Position numbers and translations under genes: made by a program. Of a stretch of DNA of 64,000 bases, positions 51,342-62,402 are shown piece after piece. The notes beneath the pieces were generated by a model. That model had not been told where the DNA came from, searched no databases, and saw only the letters and a list, made by a program, of their open reading frames with translations. Position 1 is the stretch's first letter, and the number at the start of each line of letters is the position of its first letter. The stretch is from Liolophura sinensis (lineage: Eukaryota; Mollusca; Polyplacophora; Chitonida; Chitonidae), in NCBI RefSeq assembly GCF_032854445.1, contig NC_088305.1:15567606-15631605 (forward strand), read 5' to 3'.

Positions 51342-52092
51342 GGCATCTTGTTCATCTACATCTGAATATCAGGCCAAAAATCGCAATGTCACAAAAGCAT
51401 GATGTGAAGTGTTATCACTCTGTGGGAAGAATAGCATCTTGTTTATCTAAATATCAGGCCAAGAATCGCAATGTCACAAAAGCATGATGTGAAGTGTTAT
51501 CACTCTGTGGGAAGAATAGCATCTTGTTTATCTAAATATCAGGCCAAGAATCGCAATGTCACAAAAGCATGATGTGAAGTGTTATCACTCTGTGGGAAGA
51601 ATAGCATCTTGTTTATCTAAATATCAGGCCAAGAATCGCAATGTCACAAAAGCATGATGTGAAGTGTTATCACTCTGTGGGAAGAATAGCATCTTGTTTA
51701 TCTAAATATCAGGCCAAGAATCGCAATGTCACAAAAGCATGATGTGAAGTGTTATCACTCTGTGGGAAGAATAGCATCTTGTTTATCTAAATATCAGGCC
51801 AAGAATAGCAATGTCACAAAAGCATGATGTGAAGTGTTATCACTCTGTGGGAAGAATAGTATCTTGTTTATCTAAATATCAGGCCAAGAATCGCAATGTC
51901 ACAAAAGCATGATGTGAAGTGTTATCACTCTGTGGGAAGAATAGCATCTTGTTTATCTAAATATCAGGCCAAGAATCGCAATGTCACAAAAGCATGATGT
52001 GAAGTGTTATCACTCTGTGGGAAGAATAGCATCTTGTTTATCTAAATATCAGGCCAAGAATCGCAATGTCACAAAAGCATTATGTGAAGTTT
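51342..52092. repeat. 85-bp tandem repeat, about 9 copies, nearly identical
   Basis: Copies begin GTTTATCTAAATATCAGGCC at 51441, 51526, 51611, 51696, 51781, 51866, 51951 and 52036, preceded by one diverged copy. Seven internal copies differ by only one or two bases in total, so this is the most homogeneous array in the window. It ends abruptly at 52092. Confidence 0.97.
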
Positions 52093-52187
52093 TTTGTTTA
52101 TCAGCCTGTGGAGAGAACAACCAATGTATACAGTAATTATTTGACCATTGATATAATTATGTTCTGTTACATTGGTCTAATTCAGTA

Positions 52188-52358
52188 TAGCTGGCTTCCT
52201 CTCCAGCTGTATGTGGGAATGTCTGCCAGCAACCTGCAGATGGTTGTGGGTTCCCCCAGGTTCTGCTTGGTTTCCTTCCACTATAATGCTGGCCACCATC
52301 GTATAAAGTGAAATATGCTTGAATTTGGCGTAAAACACCAATCAAATAAATAAATAAT
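52188..52358 (+). mobile_element. SINE family A, 5'-truncated
   Basis: TGGCTTCCTCTCCAGCTGTA, GTCTGCCAGCAACCTGCAGA, CCACTATAATGCTGGCCACC and GCGTAAAACACCAATCAAAT, then an AAATAAATAA tail. The promoter boxes are absent. Confidence 0.88.
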
Positions 52359-53857
52359 ACATTCAGTAGCCTGTACAATTGTGGGTTGTAAGCTTTTTTT
52401 ATTTTTATTTGTTGTAAGTGAGAAATATCAATTAATCAGTCAGTCAAACTATTAATGTTGTTAAACATAAATTTGATGAAATATAAACGTACCTCAATGT
52501 GGGTAGTACATGTATGTATTAAAACATTTATAATCATTCAAATAGTTACTGAGAAAAAAACCTTTTCCCTGAAAGTTTGAAACTTGTTTCAGGTATTGAT
52601 AAATTTGTAATATTCATTAAGTGAATGCGATATGTTTTTCACAGAATTACATTTGAAGCCCGGGACACTCAGTCCTTTGGCAGCAGTGCGATCACATTTG
52701 TTGACCAGAAAAAAAAAACTTGTTATGCTTGACTGAACGTTTTCTGGACGCCAGTGTAGAAAATGGACGAGATTGAATAGATACATTTCTTGACAGACTG
52801 AAATTGAACTTTCTCCCACAAGGCTTTGCAGTTAATAAAAGGTTACTGCGGTGAGCGCGAGTCAAAATGCCTTGGCAATTTCTCAGCCAGCGTCACCTAT
52901 CTTGAGGGCCAGTAGTTATTCAAGCTTACATCCTTCTTGTCTCAAATCAAGATGAAAGTGCAGCCTTTCGGCATCTCCATTGATTGTATTCTGGCAGGCT
53001 CCAGTGCTGCTCCCACAACTCTCAAAAGCTAGCCGCTTTCTCACAGTTTGTTTTCTTTACCCAAACGTGTCTTTGTACTATGGATTACTTGAAAGCATGA
53101 TCCTTTTTGTAGGAAATGTTATCAGCAGTTGTAATAACTGATAACTTCATGTACAGTATTAGAGAACATGAAGATACCCAATCAAAAAGAGAGAATGAAT
53201 GGTCAATCTGCTTTCTCTCCAAATCACATCGAGTACATACATGTTAATTAAGTATCATACATAATTTAAAACAAAACATACAGTACTGTGATTAAATGTG
53301 ATTTCTAACAAATGTTTTGTTTTCAAAATATAATTCAATCAAACTTAATTATACTAAACATGTTTAACGGATTGTAAAACATTTTGATCTTATTGTTACT
53401 ATCAAAAATCTACGGTCGTTCTAACAGTGGTATTTTCAGGCCAAAAAGTATGCCAAATTAAATGTCAGTGTAAAATTTCCGATTTCAGAATCCTGTGATA
53501 AATATGAAGTACAGCCTTTGTTTTCCTTCTATTAATTGTTACAGCCCGAGTAATTCCCTGTAGATGTATAGGGTCTTACAACTTAGTCTCTTAGAGGAGA
53601 GTAAACTTGGCCATGTATGATTTATGCCAAAATCAGATGAAAGAACATGACAATCTATGTGCAAATATGGTGCATAATACTTTTTTTTTATTTTTTTTTA
53701 TTTTAAGAAAAAGGGTATATTTGAAAATATTTTTGTATGATGGGTATTTGGGACCACCGCTTGGAATATGTCATCTTTGCATAATAATATTCTAATTCAG
53801 GATGTGATTCTATGCCTGATAAATTTATTTGGATGTAAATTTTTTGTTTGTGTCCAA

Positions 53858-54206
53858 ACATGCTCAATCCTGGGTCAGGTCACACCTAAGACCTTAAAAA
53901 AGAGGAAGTTGTAACTCTCCCTCTTGGCGTTCAGCATTAATGGGATAGTGCAATGACTGGTTGACCCGTACCAGTGTAATGGCTCGGGCGGGGCGGCATA
54001 CTTGCCTTTGGTAAGTCATCTCAGTGAAGCAGCACTAGATGAAAGAGCAGTAGAAATCTGTCCTGCAAGAAAGAGGCACATTGCATACACTCTAAGGACT
54101 CCTTTGTTGTCATGTGACTGAAAAATCGTTAAGTTAATTAAGTAAATTGTTAATGATGTTAAACCCCAAGCACTCACTCACTCACTCACTCACTCACTCA
54201 CTCACT
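53858..54206 (+). mobile_element. SINE family B, 5'-truncated, ending in (ACTC)n
   Basis: Starts in the B-box region (CTCAATCCTGGGTCAGGTCA). It continues GAGGAAGTTGTAACTCTCCC, TGCAATGACTGGTTGACCCG and GGCTCGGGCGGGGCGGCATA. The end AAAAATCGTTAAG is followed by a short local duplication, then TGTTAAACCCCAAGCACTCA. The final CACT has expanded to about eight units. Confidence 0.88.
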
Positions 54207-55019
54207 ACAAACATGCATTTAATCTGAATAATTATAATACATACAAATATATCACAACATAGAAATATAATTAAAATTCAGATTGAACACATTTTTTAGC
54301 TTAAAAGACGAAATTCTAGTGCAAATATGTTTATTAAACATGCGTTGGAGCCTCGTGTATAGCATTATTACCCAAAGACAGTATATACCAAATTGTGGCC
54401 CCAAACACCCACCATACATAAGTTAAGTGCCTTATTCAGTTGAAAGAAAAATCAAAAAAAAAGATTGAAGACCACATTTACAACTAGCTTTTCGCACACT
54501 TTCATCTGAACGTTATGTAATTTTTATGTTTTCTCCAGCTGTAATAAAAATTAACATTGAACTTCATTCCGATCTTTGTCATTGTGCAGTGGGAACATCG
54601 TTACAAGACATTGCGACCACTGTAAGAGTGACTTCTAGAAGTGGTTGCACAATTTATGAATTGCCTGGAGAATGGATGAGACGTTTCCATTCTGCTTTCT
54701 TGGTGATATATATAGTGTTACAGTTGAAGGTTTGTTCCAGGATGTGTAGGTCCCAGCTTGACACTGTTAAATATGCATGGATAAAAACACCAGTTAAATA
54801 AGTTGTAGATGTATGTGACATTACTTATACACACCGGGTCCTAACAGGCCTTCCCAGAATCCCGTGGTTTAAAAACATTTGACTCAGTTTGGAAGATTTA
54901 AGAAAAAAAAATCAAAGAATTTTTTAAACCATTTTAATGTTTTATTTGCCTTTAATACCTTGTGCTTTTGGGGTCCTTGCAGTCTTCCTTGTAGAAGAGT
55001 ACTGAGCCCTAAAGGTGGG

Positions 55020-55395
55020 TGTAAGGGCACTTGTCTTTCACTCAATAGAACACATGAGTTGCACATTCAAATCTGGCCTTAGACAGGGAATTTGTGGATT
55101 TCCCAGATCTCACTGCTTGTTGGGCTTTGGTGATGATAAGGCCACCCCTATGAGTGGTGTTTGGTGATTAACACCACTCCTAGGGCTGTTTGTGCAGTCT
55201 GGCTTTGTTAAAGACCACTTATCTTTCATCAGCATGGTATGCTTATCTGTATATCTCAGGGCAATGTCACTTGCTAAGGTCTTTGGTATATCCCAGTCAC
55301 TACAGTTTCCTCCAGGCATCCACCTGACTGCCATCATATAAGTAAAATAGTTGTATGGCATCAAGCAAAAATGAAACAAATAAATCATACATTGT
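55020..55395 (+). mobile_element. Unclassified SINE-like sequence with hairpin
   Basis: The 3' part (TCCTCCAGGCATCCACCTGA, CTGCCATCATATAAGTAAAA, AAATGAAACAAATAAATCAT) recalls the tail half of SINE family A. The 5' part has a possible B box in CACATTCAAATCTGG. It also holds a hairpin at 55146-55185. It may be a fourth, old SINE family or a chimera. Confidence 0.35.
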
Positions 55396-55675
55396 AAGTA
55401 GTCTCTAGTTAAGGGGAGATAACTTGCTATGACTGCAGGCTGTCTCCATGTGGCACTCGCTTTTAAATCAGACAGGCTGCAGTGTGGTGCTTCTTGATGT
55501 GTGTTGATTTCACATTGTAAAGTATACATTAACTGGTACTGTAAAATAAAAATTTGAGGATTCCAGTCTCATTTTGTGTTTTGCAGGATAACAGACACTA
55601 AAACAATGTGCAAAAACAAAATAAACATTAGCTTGGTTGGTATTTAATGAATTAAAAACATTTGTGTTTTCCATG

Positions 55676-55835
55676 AATTCATTTATTTATTTGATCAGTG
55701 TTTTATTCCATACTCAAGAATATTTTACTTTACATATGATGGTGGCCAGCATTAAGGTAGGAGGAAACCAGGCAGAGGCCGGCGGAAATCCACGACTATC
55801 CTCATGTTGCTGACAGACCTTCCCACGTAGAACGG
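55676..55835 (-). mobile_element. SINE family A, minus strand, about two thirds present
   Basis: On the + strand: TTCATTTATTTATTTGATCA, TACTCAAGAATATTTTACTT, GTGGCCAGCATTAAGGTAGG and CTGACAGACCTTCCCACGTA. It sits 115 bp before the acceptor of the next exon. Confidence 0.88.
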
Positions 55836-55950
55836 GATAGGAAACAAAACTTGAGAAGTGTTTTCTTTAGAATTTGAAAGTGAATTATGAAAACACTAGC
55901 GAAGGTTGTTTATGCACCTGTATGTTAACTGTGTTGTGTTTGTTTTGCAG

Positions 55951-56082
55951 GGTCAAAGTTCCTCTGCAGTGTATTGGTGGCCCCCGTTAAAAATGAACAT
56001 GGAGAAATTATTTTGTTTATCATCAATTATGAAGACATCACAGATGCCCCTAACAGAGCAGACATTAAGATTTTCAAAAACC
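55951..56082 (+). CDS. ERG-type voltage-gated K+ channel (KCNH family), exon encoding last part of the eag/PAS domain
   Basis: This 132-nt exon follows a T-rich tract ending TTTTGCAG and ends at AACC|GTAAGT. Joined in phase to the exon at 30665, the split codon gives Gly. The protein then reads SKFLCSVLVAPVKNEHGE, then IILFIINYEDITD, then APNRADIKIFKN. These are the final beta strands of the PAS domain (human KCNH2 from about residue 103, where the vertebrate intron also falls) plus the start of the linker. The frame is intact, with no indel and no stop, so the locus looks functional. The longer frame at 55906-56226 is a different, wrong frame. ELK channels have a similar PAS end, but VAPVKNE with the upstream CDFLHGP fits ERG best. 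Confidence 0.92.
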
Positions 56083-56333
56083 GTAAGTATTACTCATTCA
56101 GAGGGCTATAATTTGATGGAAAGATTGTCAGCTTATTTTCTTTATCACTTTACATATATATGTATAATATATATATATATATATCAGTCTTACTTCATTC
56201 ATCTTTTATGTTTTTCCTTTCTTTAATTTCCAACTTCAGATTTAAAATGCAAAAATTATAAATATTATTAAGTGTATTTTAATGACAGGTTAATGGATTT
56301 TGGATGCTTATAAGGATTTGTTGTTAATTTAGT

Positions 56334-58030
56334 GAATAGGGAGACTCACCCACTGTAACTATCAGGCCTTTGACCGATATGAATTGGGAGACTCACTCAC
56401 TGTTACTATAGGGAGACTCACCCACTGTAACTATCAGGCCTTTGACCGATATGAATTGGGAGACTCACTCACTGTTACTATAGGGAGACTCACCCACTGT
56501 AACTATAAGGTCTTTGACCGATATGAATAGGGAGACTCACTCACTGTTACTATAGGGAGACTCACTCACTGTAACTATCAGGCCTTTGACCGATATGAAT
56601 AGAGAGACTCACTCACTGTTACTACAGGGAGACTCACCCACTGTAACTATCAGGCCTTTGACCGATATGAATTGGGAGACTTACTCACTGTTACTATAGG
56701 GAGACTCACCCACTGTAACTATCAGGTCTTTGACCAATATGAATTGGGAGATTCACTCACTGTTACTACAGGGAGACTCACCCACTGTAACTATCAGGTC
56801 TTTGACCGATATGAATAGGGAGACTCACTCACCATTACTACAGGGAGACTCACCCACTGTAACTATCATGCCTTTGACCGATATGAATTGGGAGACTCAC
56901 TCACTGTTACTATAGGGAGACTCACCCACTGTAACTATCAGGCCTTTGACCGATATGAATAGGGAGACTCGCTCACCGTTACTACAGGGAGACTCACCCA
57001 CTGTAACTATCAGGCCTTTGACTGATATGAATAGTGAGACTCACCCACTGTAACTATCAGGTCTTTGACGTATATGAATTGGGAGACTCACTCACTGTTA
57101 CTATAGGGAGACTCACCCACTGTAACTATCAGGCCTTTGACCGATATGAATTGGGAGACTCACTCACTGTTACTATAGGGAGACTCAACCACTGTAACTA
57201 TCAGGCCTTTGACGTATATGAATTGGGAGACTCACTCACTGTTACTATAGGGAGACTCATCCACTGTAACTATCAGGTCTTTGACCGATATGAATTGGGA
57301 GACTCACTCACTGTTACTATAGGGAGACTCACTCACTGTAACTATCAGGCCTTTGACCGATATGAATTGGGAGACTCACTCACTGTTACTATAGGGAGAC
57401 TCACCCACTGTAACTATCATGCCTTTGACGTATATGAATTGGGAGACTCACTCACTGTTACTATAGGGAGACTCATCACTGTAACTATCAGGTCCTTGAC
57501 TGATGTGAATAGAGAGACTCACTCACTGTAACTATCAGGCCCTTGACTGATGTGAATAGGAAGACTCACTCACTGTAACTATCAGGCCCTTGACCCATGT
57601 GAATAGGAATACTCACTCACAGTAACTATAGGGAAACTCACTCACTGTAACTATCAGGCCCTTGACCGATGTGAATGGGAGACTCACTCACTGTTACTAT
57701 AGGGAGACTCACTCACTGTAACTATCAGGCCCTTGACCAATGTGAATAGGGAGACTCACTCACTGTAACTATAGGGAGACTCACTTGCTGTGGCTATCAG
57801 GCCCTTGACCAATGTGAAAAGGGAGACTCACTCACTGTAACTATAGGGAGACTCACTCACTGTAACTATAGGGAGACTCACTCACTGTAACTATCAGGCC
57901 CTTGAGCAATGTAAATAGGGAGACTCACTCATTGTAACTATAATGAGACTCACTTGCTGTAGCTATCAGGCCCTTGACCAATGTGAATAGGGAGACTCAC
58001 TCACTGTAACTAAAGGGAGGCCCTTGACTG
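56334..58030. repeat. 72-bp minisatellite, about 20-25 units, with a shortened right part
   Basis: The unit combines a 25-bp part (GGGAGACTCACTCACTGTTA + CTATA) and a 47-bp part (GGGAGACTCACCCACTGTAA, CTATCAGGCCTTTGACCGAT, ATGAATT). After about 57480 the units become irregular and lose one part or the other. 72 is a multiple of three, hence the long + frame at 57034-57531 (24-residue cycle containing YELGDSLTVTIGRL). It is a repeat translation. Confidence 0.97.
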
Positions 58031-58080
58031 ATGTCTTATATATTATAATACTCACATATTATAAAACACATGTAATGTGG

Positions 58081-58232
58081 CAGATCTGTCCCAGGCAAGT
58101 CATACATGCATAGACAATTGCCTCTGGTCTCTGTCCAGTTTCCTCCCACCATAATGCTGGCCGCCGTTGTATAAGTGAAGAGTGAAGTATTCTTGAGTAC
58201 GGCGTAAAACACCCATGAAATAAATAAATTTA
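58081..58232 (+). mobile_element. SINE family A, 3' half
   Basis: CTGTCCAGTTTCCTCCCACC, ATAATGCTGGCCGCCGTTGT, GTATTCTTGAGTACGGCGTA and AAACACCCATGAAATAAATA. A short duplication, GAAGAGTGAAGT, occurs in the AAGTGAAATATT block. The 5' end is poorly matched. Confidence 0.85.
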
Positions 58233-59090
58233 TGTAGTAATCTTTTAGTTCACGTGCTTGAAATACCTGTATACATTTTGTTTGTTTATGCTGTACCAGG
58301 TGATGATCTTTGTGGTGTTGACAAGATGAATCAAGGGGAATAACTCTATTAGCCATATGTCTCAAAGTGCACTAAGGGGAGATCAGTAAGAAGTAAAAGA
58401 TTTGAAATAACTTTTAAACCTGCACAGGATTCTCCAGCTGGCTGTTGTTTTTCTTGAGCCCTAGTTTGAGCCATATCTAATATTTTATATGGAAAACCCC
58501 AGTTTTATAGGTGAAATTTTTTTGCAGAATCTGATTTTAAATACATTGCATGACAATTTTAAATACAAATGGTTGGTAAAATGCTCATAAATGTTGCACA
58601 TTTTCTTTTAATGTTTGTTGCTTAAGAAGTGACTGACTCTGACGGTCAAAATGATGTGGTACATAAAAATAAATTTGAGGTAGCGTGTTTGATAATACAA
58701 TCTTTCCTTCTGAATAAAATATTTGCCAAATATTTTTTAGAATAAAAGGTTTTTTTTTTCCAAACCATAGAAACGATGTATTTCCTGTCACATCAAATAT
58801 TCACCAGTGCCTCTATTCAAACTAAGGAAAGAACATTACACTTTAGGGTCTGAGGCAAAATTAAGCAGAAATATAGGTGTAAAAGGTAGACTATTATTTT
58901 TGTGAGTAATGAAAAGTTGTCATTCACAAAATGGTGCTTTGCCTAACTCTGTCACTCACCTAACTCGATCACCTTTATGTGCTGTGTACTTTTTTTGTGA
59001 TCAAGATAAAATCAAACATAGACAAGATTATATTTTTTTTTCAGACTTTTTTTTTTTTTCAAAATTTATTCAGACTGATCAGCCTTTCAT

Positions 59091-59332
59091 GAATAATTGT
59101 ACAACTGTTTGTAACATTGTCCTGGAATAACTTTACAACTGTTTGTAAGGTTGTCCTGGAGTAACGGTGCAACTCTTTGTAATGTTACCCTGGAGTAACT
59201 TTACAACTCTTTGTAACGTTGTCCTGGAATAACTTTACAACTGTTTGTAAGGTTGTCCTGGAGTAACTTTACAACTCTTTGTAACATTATCCTGGAGTAA
59301 CTTTACAACTCTTTGTAACGTTACCCTGGTGT
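59091..59332. repeat. 34-bp minisatellite, about 7 copies
   Basis: Units of GGAGTAACTTTACAACTCTT and TGTAACGTTGTCCT, with CTG/CTC and AAGG/AACG/AACA variants. Confidence 0.93.
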
Positions 59333-60137
59333 TTCCATGCTCATTGTCATACCATTATAAAGTGAACGGGTTGAAAAGTGCCATTTATCTTACTCTGGAT
59401 TAATAAAGTGAAGTGGTAGAAATGTTTAAAGCTGCTAGGAATGTTTTGAAGAATTGGGTATGGGAAAGGCTGTACAAAACCATCCAGACTTCATTACTCC
59501 ACAGAGGAAATGACACAGGTTTCCGTCATCTACTAAAACAGTAAGGCTTTATTTGCAGACAGTATTGGTTTCCCACACCCCTCACAAGCAGGGGCTGTGT
59601 GCTGAGGTTGTCTTTATATATGTATCTTGACCCTATGTCCTGCTCTGTCTGCGTGGTTGTGTATTTTAGTTGTAGAAAATGTAGAATCTTTTAGCATAGT
59701 GTAACACAGCAATGCAAAAACAGTATTAAAAGAAAAGACAACGCATAATGTAACTTTTATAATTACATGTGGTTTGGGGTGGAAAAAAAGCCTATAACTG
59801 CCACTGACATGTTTTTCTGATGTGCTTGTCATAAACTATATGTCAACTGTTAATGCCAAATTCTTACAAGGACATGGAATACGTCATTTTAGAGAAACTG
59901 GAAAGATCATGTTGCGTCACGCATACCCTACATGCTTCTTTCTTCATGTAAATGGTAGAAAAAACGCCACAAAGGGATTGTGTGATATCATAACTGAAAC
60001 AGACCCAATCTCGGGTTATGTAAATAACTCACGCCTGATAGGTGACAGTTCATATTAACATGGTGGCACTTTCCATTTTCTCGAGGAGTTCATTTTGTAT
60101 TATTTTAGGCTGTGGTAACTCAGTTATTTGCACTACC

Positions 60138-60352
60138 CTAATTCCTCAACCTTTTCGCATATGAAAGAGCCACATGTAGTGCATTTCATACACCTTTTCA
60201 GTATGATTTTTCAGACAAAACTACATTGGTTCGATCGACCAATTTTCGAGCTTCACTGAAAGTATAGTTTTATCTGTCTGCACAGAATGATGCCTTCAGA
60301 ATACGCTTGAATATACAGCTTGCAGACAGGTGAAAAGGTTGGAGAGTTACAG
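60138..60352 (+). mobile_element. MITE-like element (AACCTTTTC family), best-preserved copy
   Basis: The left end is CTAATTCCTCAACCTTTTCG. The right end read on the minus strand is AACTCTCCAACCTTTTCACC, an inverted repeat with one length difference. The interior is about 175 bp with no coding frame. Three other copies are in this window. It lies about 125 bp before the candidate exon at 60479. Confidence 0.7.
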
Positions 60353-60478
60353 TATTGTAATATATAGGTACATCCAGGCTTTATTGATAGATGTATACAT
60401 TTGATCTAGTGTTGTCTTTTCTTTTAAATAAATGGTAATGGCCTTGCCCTCTAGTCTACGGTGTTATGCTCCATACAG

Positions 60479-60562
60479 AACATGCCGAGAAAGAAAGCGA
60501 GAGCCCGACAAGCGGGTATAGGTGGAAACTGTCCAACTTCATTCCTAGACGACAAAACTCTG
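60479..60562 (+). CDS. Candidate next exon of the ERG-type channel (post-PAS linker)
   Basis: This 84-nt stretch lies between CCATACAG and TCTG|GTGAGA. Read in the phase left by the previous exon (one base carried over), it is open and gives QHAEKESESPTSGYRWKLSN then FIPRRQNSG. The acidic-to-basic segment with aromatic/Lys/Arg residues followed by RRQNSG resembles the region after the PAS domain in ERG channels, where a basic, phosphorylatable linker starts. It also ends in phase 1. A CTCTAG acceptor at 60454 is in the same frame and would add eight residues. The automatic frame starting at 60461 is out of phase and unlikely. This part of the family is poorly conserved, so confidence is moderate. 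Confidence 0.58.
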
Positions 60563-60981
60563 GTGAGACGGGAGGCATGTGACATGCAGTGCTTAATCAT
60601 TAATCTTGTTCAAAGTCTCACCCACTCACTCACTCAGTCAGTCACTCACAAAATCTTGTTAAGTGCCTGTGATTTCATCTGAACCTAAACTGTATTTCAC
60701 CTAATGTTTGGCATGTTTCAAACAACACATTTTGCTGGACCTGTTTGATTCTTTCATTCCTTTGGGCCAATTAGTAGTTTTTTGTGAACTTTGATTATTA
60801 ATTCTTTATCAGAAAAACTGATGCTACTTCAGTGTCAAAACCTGTATGTCTTGAAAGCTGGACGAAGTCATTGCGATTGAGTCTGAATTGAGACCTTCCT
60901 TAATTGTTAAAAAATTGCACCATACTCAAACTGTATGTTTGTGAAGAAAATATTGTAACAAAACTTTTCTGTCCATCCTGC

Positions 60982-61600
60982 TTGATGTGACATCAGGCAC
61001 GAACATGTGGAGGCAGCCATTGATGTGACATCACACATGAACATGTGGGGGGGCAGCCATTGATGTGATGTCACACATGAACATGTGGGGGCAGCCATTG
61101 ATGTGATGTGACATCACACATAAACATGTGAGGCAGCCTTTGATGTGACGTCACACATAAACATGTGGGGGGCAGCCTTTGATGTGACGTCACACATGAA
61201 CATGTGGAGGCAGCCTTTGATGTGACGTCACACATGAACATGTGGGGGCAGCCTTTGATGTGACGTCACACATGAACATGTAGCGGCAGTCATTGATGTG
61301 ACATCAGGTACGAACATGTGGAGGCAGCCATTGATGTGATGTCACACATGAACATGTAGCGGAGTCATTGTGATGTGACATCACACATGAACATGTGGAG
61401 GCAGCCGTTGATATGATGTCATACATGAACATGTGGGGGCAGTCATTGATGTGATGTGACGTCACACATAAACATGTGGGGCAGCCTTTGATGTCACGTC
61501 ACACATGAACATGTGGGGGCAGCCATTGATGTGACCTCACACATAAATGTGGGGCAGCCTTTGATGTGACCTCACACATGAACACATGATGGCAAGCATT
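60982..61600. repeat. 37-41-bp minisatellite carrying repeated CRE palindromes, about 16 copies
   Basis: Units contain TTGATGTGACRTCACACATG and AACATGTGGGGGCAGCC. Five copies have the exact CREB/ATF site TGACGTCA (61146-61153, 61185-61192, 61223-61230, 61261-61268, 61457-61464). Others have TGACATCA or TGATGTCA. Unit length varies through G-run length and GATGT duplication. Confidence 0.93.
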
Positions 61601-62402
61601 AATGGAATTGCCACCAATGACGATGTACTGCCAAGTCCTCGTGATGTCATTCCAGTGTAATCAAATTCTGCCTGATTCATTGTCACATATTATCCCATTA
61701 CGCCAGGAAAATTTTACTGAAACTACTAAAGATTTTGTTTCTCATCAGTTATATGGGTTAAATAATGTTATTGATCTTAAGTCCTTTAGAACCATGGTGT
61801 TATAGCTCTATTCCAGAGGATTTCTTTCATATCATTTTAATATTTCTACTTACTTCTGCCTTGAATTGGAGTATGACTTTTAAGGTGTTGGTAACAAAAA
61901 TATCATTGAAATTTTGTGTTTTTTTGAAAGTGCATTTTTACCTGCCATACTTTAGGTGAAATACAGTATTTTTCCTTAGTTTTGGCTATACATATATGTA
62001 ACATAAACTCATCCAGTGCCGACAACATTACATTTTTGGCTTTAAATATTCTAAAATTGTCTACCTTTGCCTGTTGAATGTGAATAACCTCTACCGCACA
62101 CAGATTGAAGCTGTTGCTGACCACTACTAAATGTTTCTTTCACTAAACTGTTGTCATCATATGGCTGAAATATTGCCGAAGTGCTGTTGAGCCATAATGT
62201 TTTATTTATCATCCACTGAGGACTGACTTAACTCCTAGACAGCCTGCTTGTAGCCATACATATACATGTATGAGAGCTTCTTATCATTTAGCTGCCTAGC
62301 CCATTCCACTTAACTATTTGTAGTATATTGTAAATGGCAAACTTATTTAAGCTGCTGAGGGATCAGTTTTGATTTTGCATGCATTACTTCAAGTACAAAG
62401 AT

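Larger units (their letters stand above)
30895..55950 (+). other. Intron between the two PAS-domain exons (about 25 kb)
   Basis: It starts GTGAGT and ends TTTTGCAG, and both flanking exons are phase 1. It contains eight minisatellite loci and many SINE/MITE copies, listed separately. No further exon could be supported. Stretches with nothing recognisable are 31641-33013, 34271-36109, 37076-38700, 39273-40598, 41300-41839, 44386-45026, 46011-47320, 48881-49261, 49356-50335, 50633-51341, 52359-53857 and 54207-55019. An (AT)n run lies at 32081-32101 and a C-run at about 32664-32677. Confidence 0.85.
56083..60478 (+). other. Intron after the PAS exons (about 4.4 kb)
   Basis: It starts GTAAGT and, if the next exon is right, ends CCATACAG. 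It is mostly the 72-bp array, plus a SINE A copy, a 34-bp array and a MITE. 58233-59090 and 59336-60137 hold nothing I recognise. An (AT)n run is at about 56166-56184. Confidence 0.6.

Noticed and set aside
51342-52092. CRISPR-like regular repeats
   Set aside because: Units are contiguous tandem copies with no unique spacers, in a eukaryotic intron.
30665-56082. Assignment to EAG (KCNH1/5) or ELK (KCNH3/4/8)
   Set aside because: CDFLHGP and the [18 protein letters not shown] spacing fit ERG better; EAG and ELK have different residues after the conserved Cys.
60461-60682. + frame beginning MLCSIQNMPRKKARARQAG
   Set aside because: Out of phase with the upstream channel exon; the channel-like peptide is in another frame.
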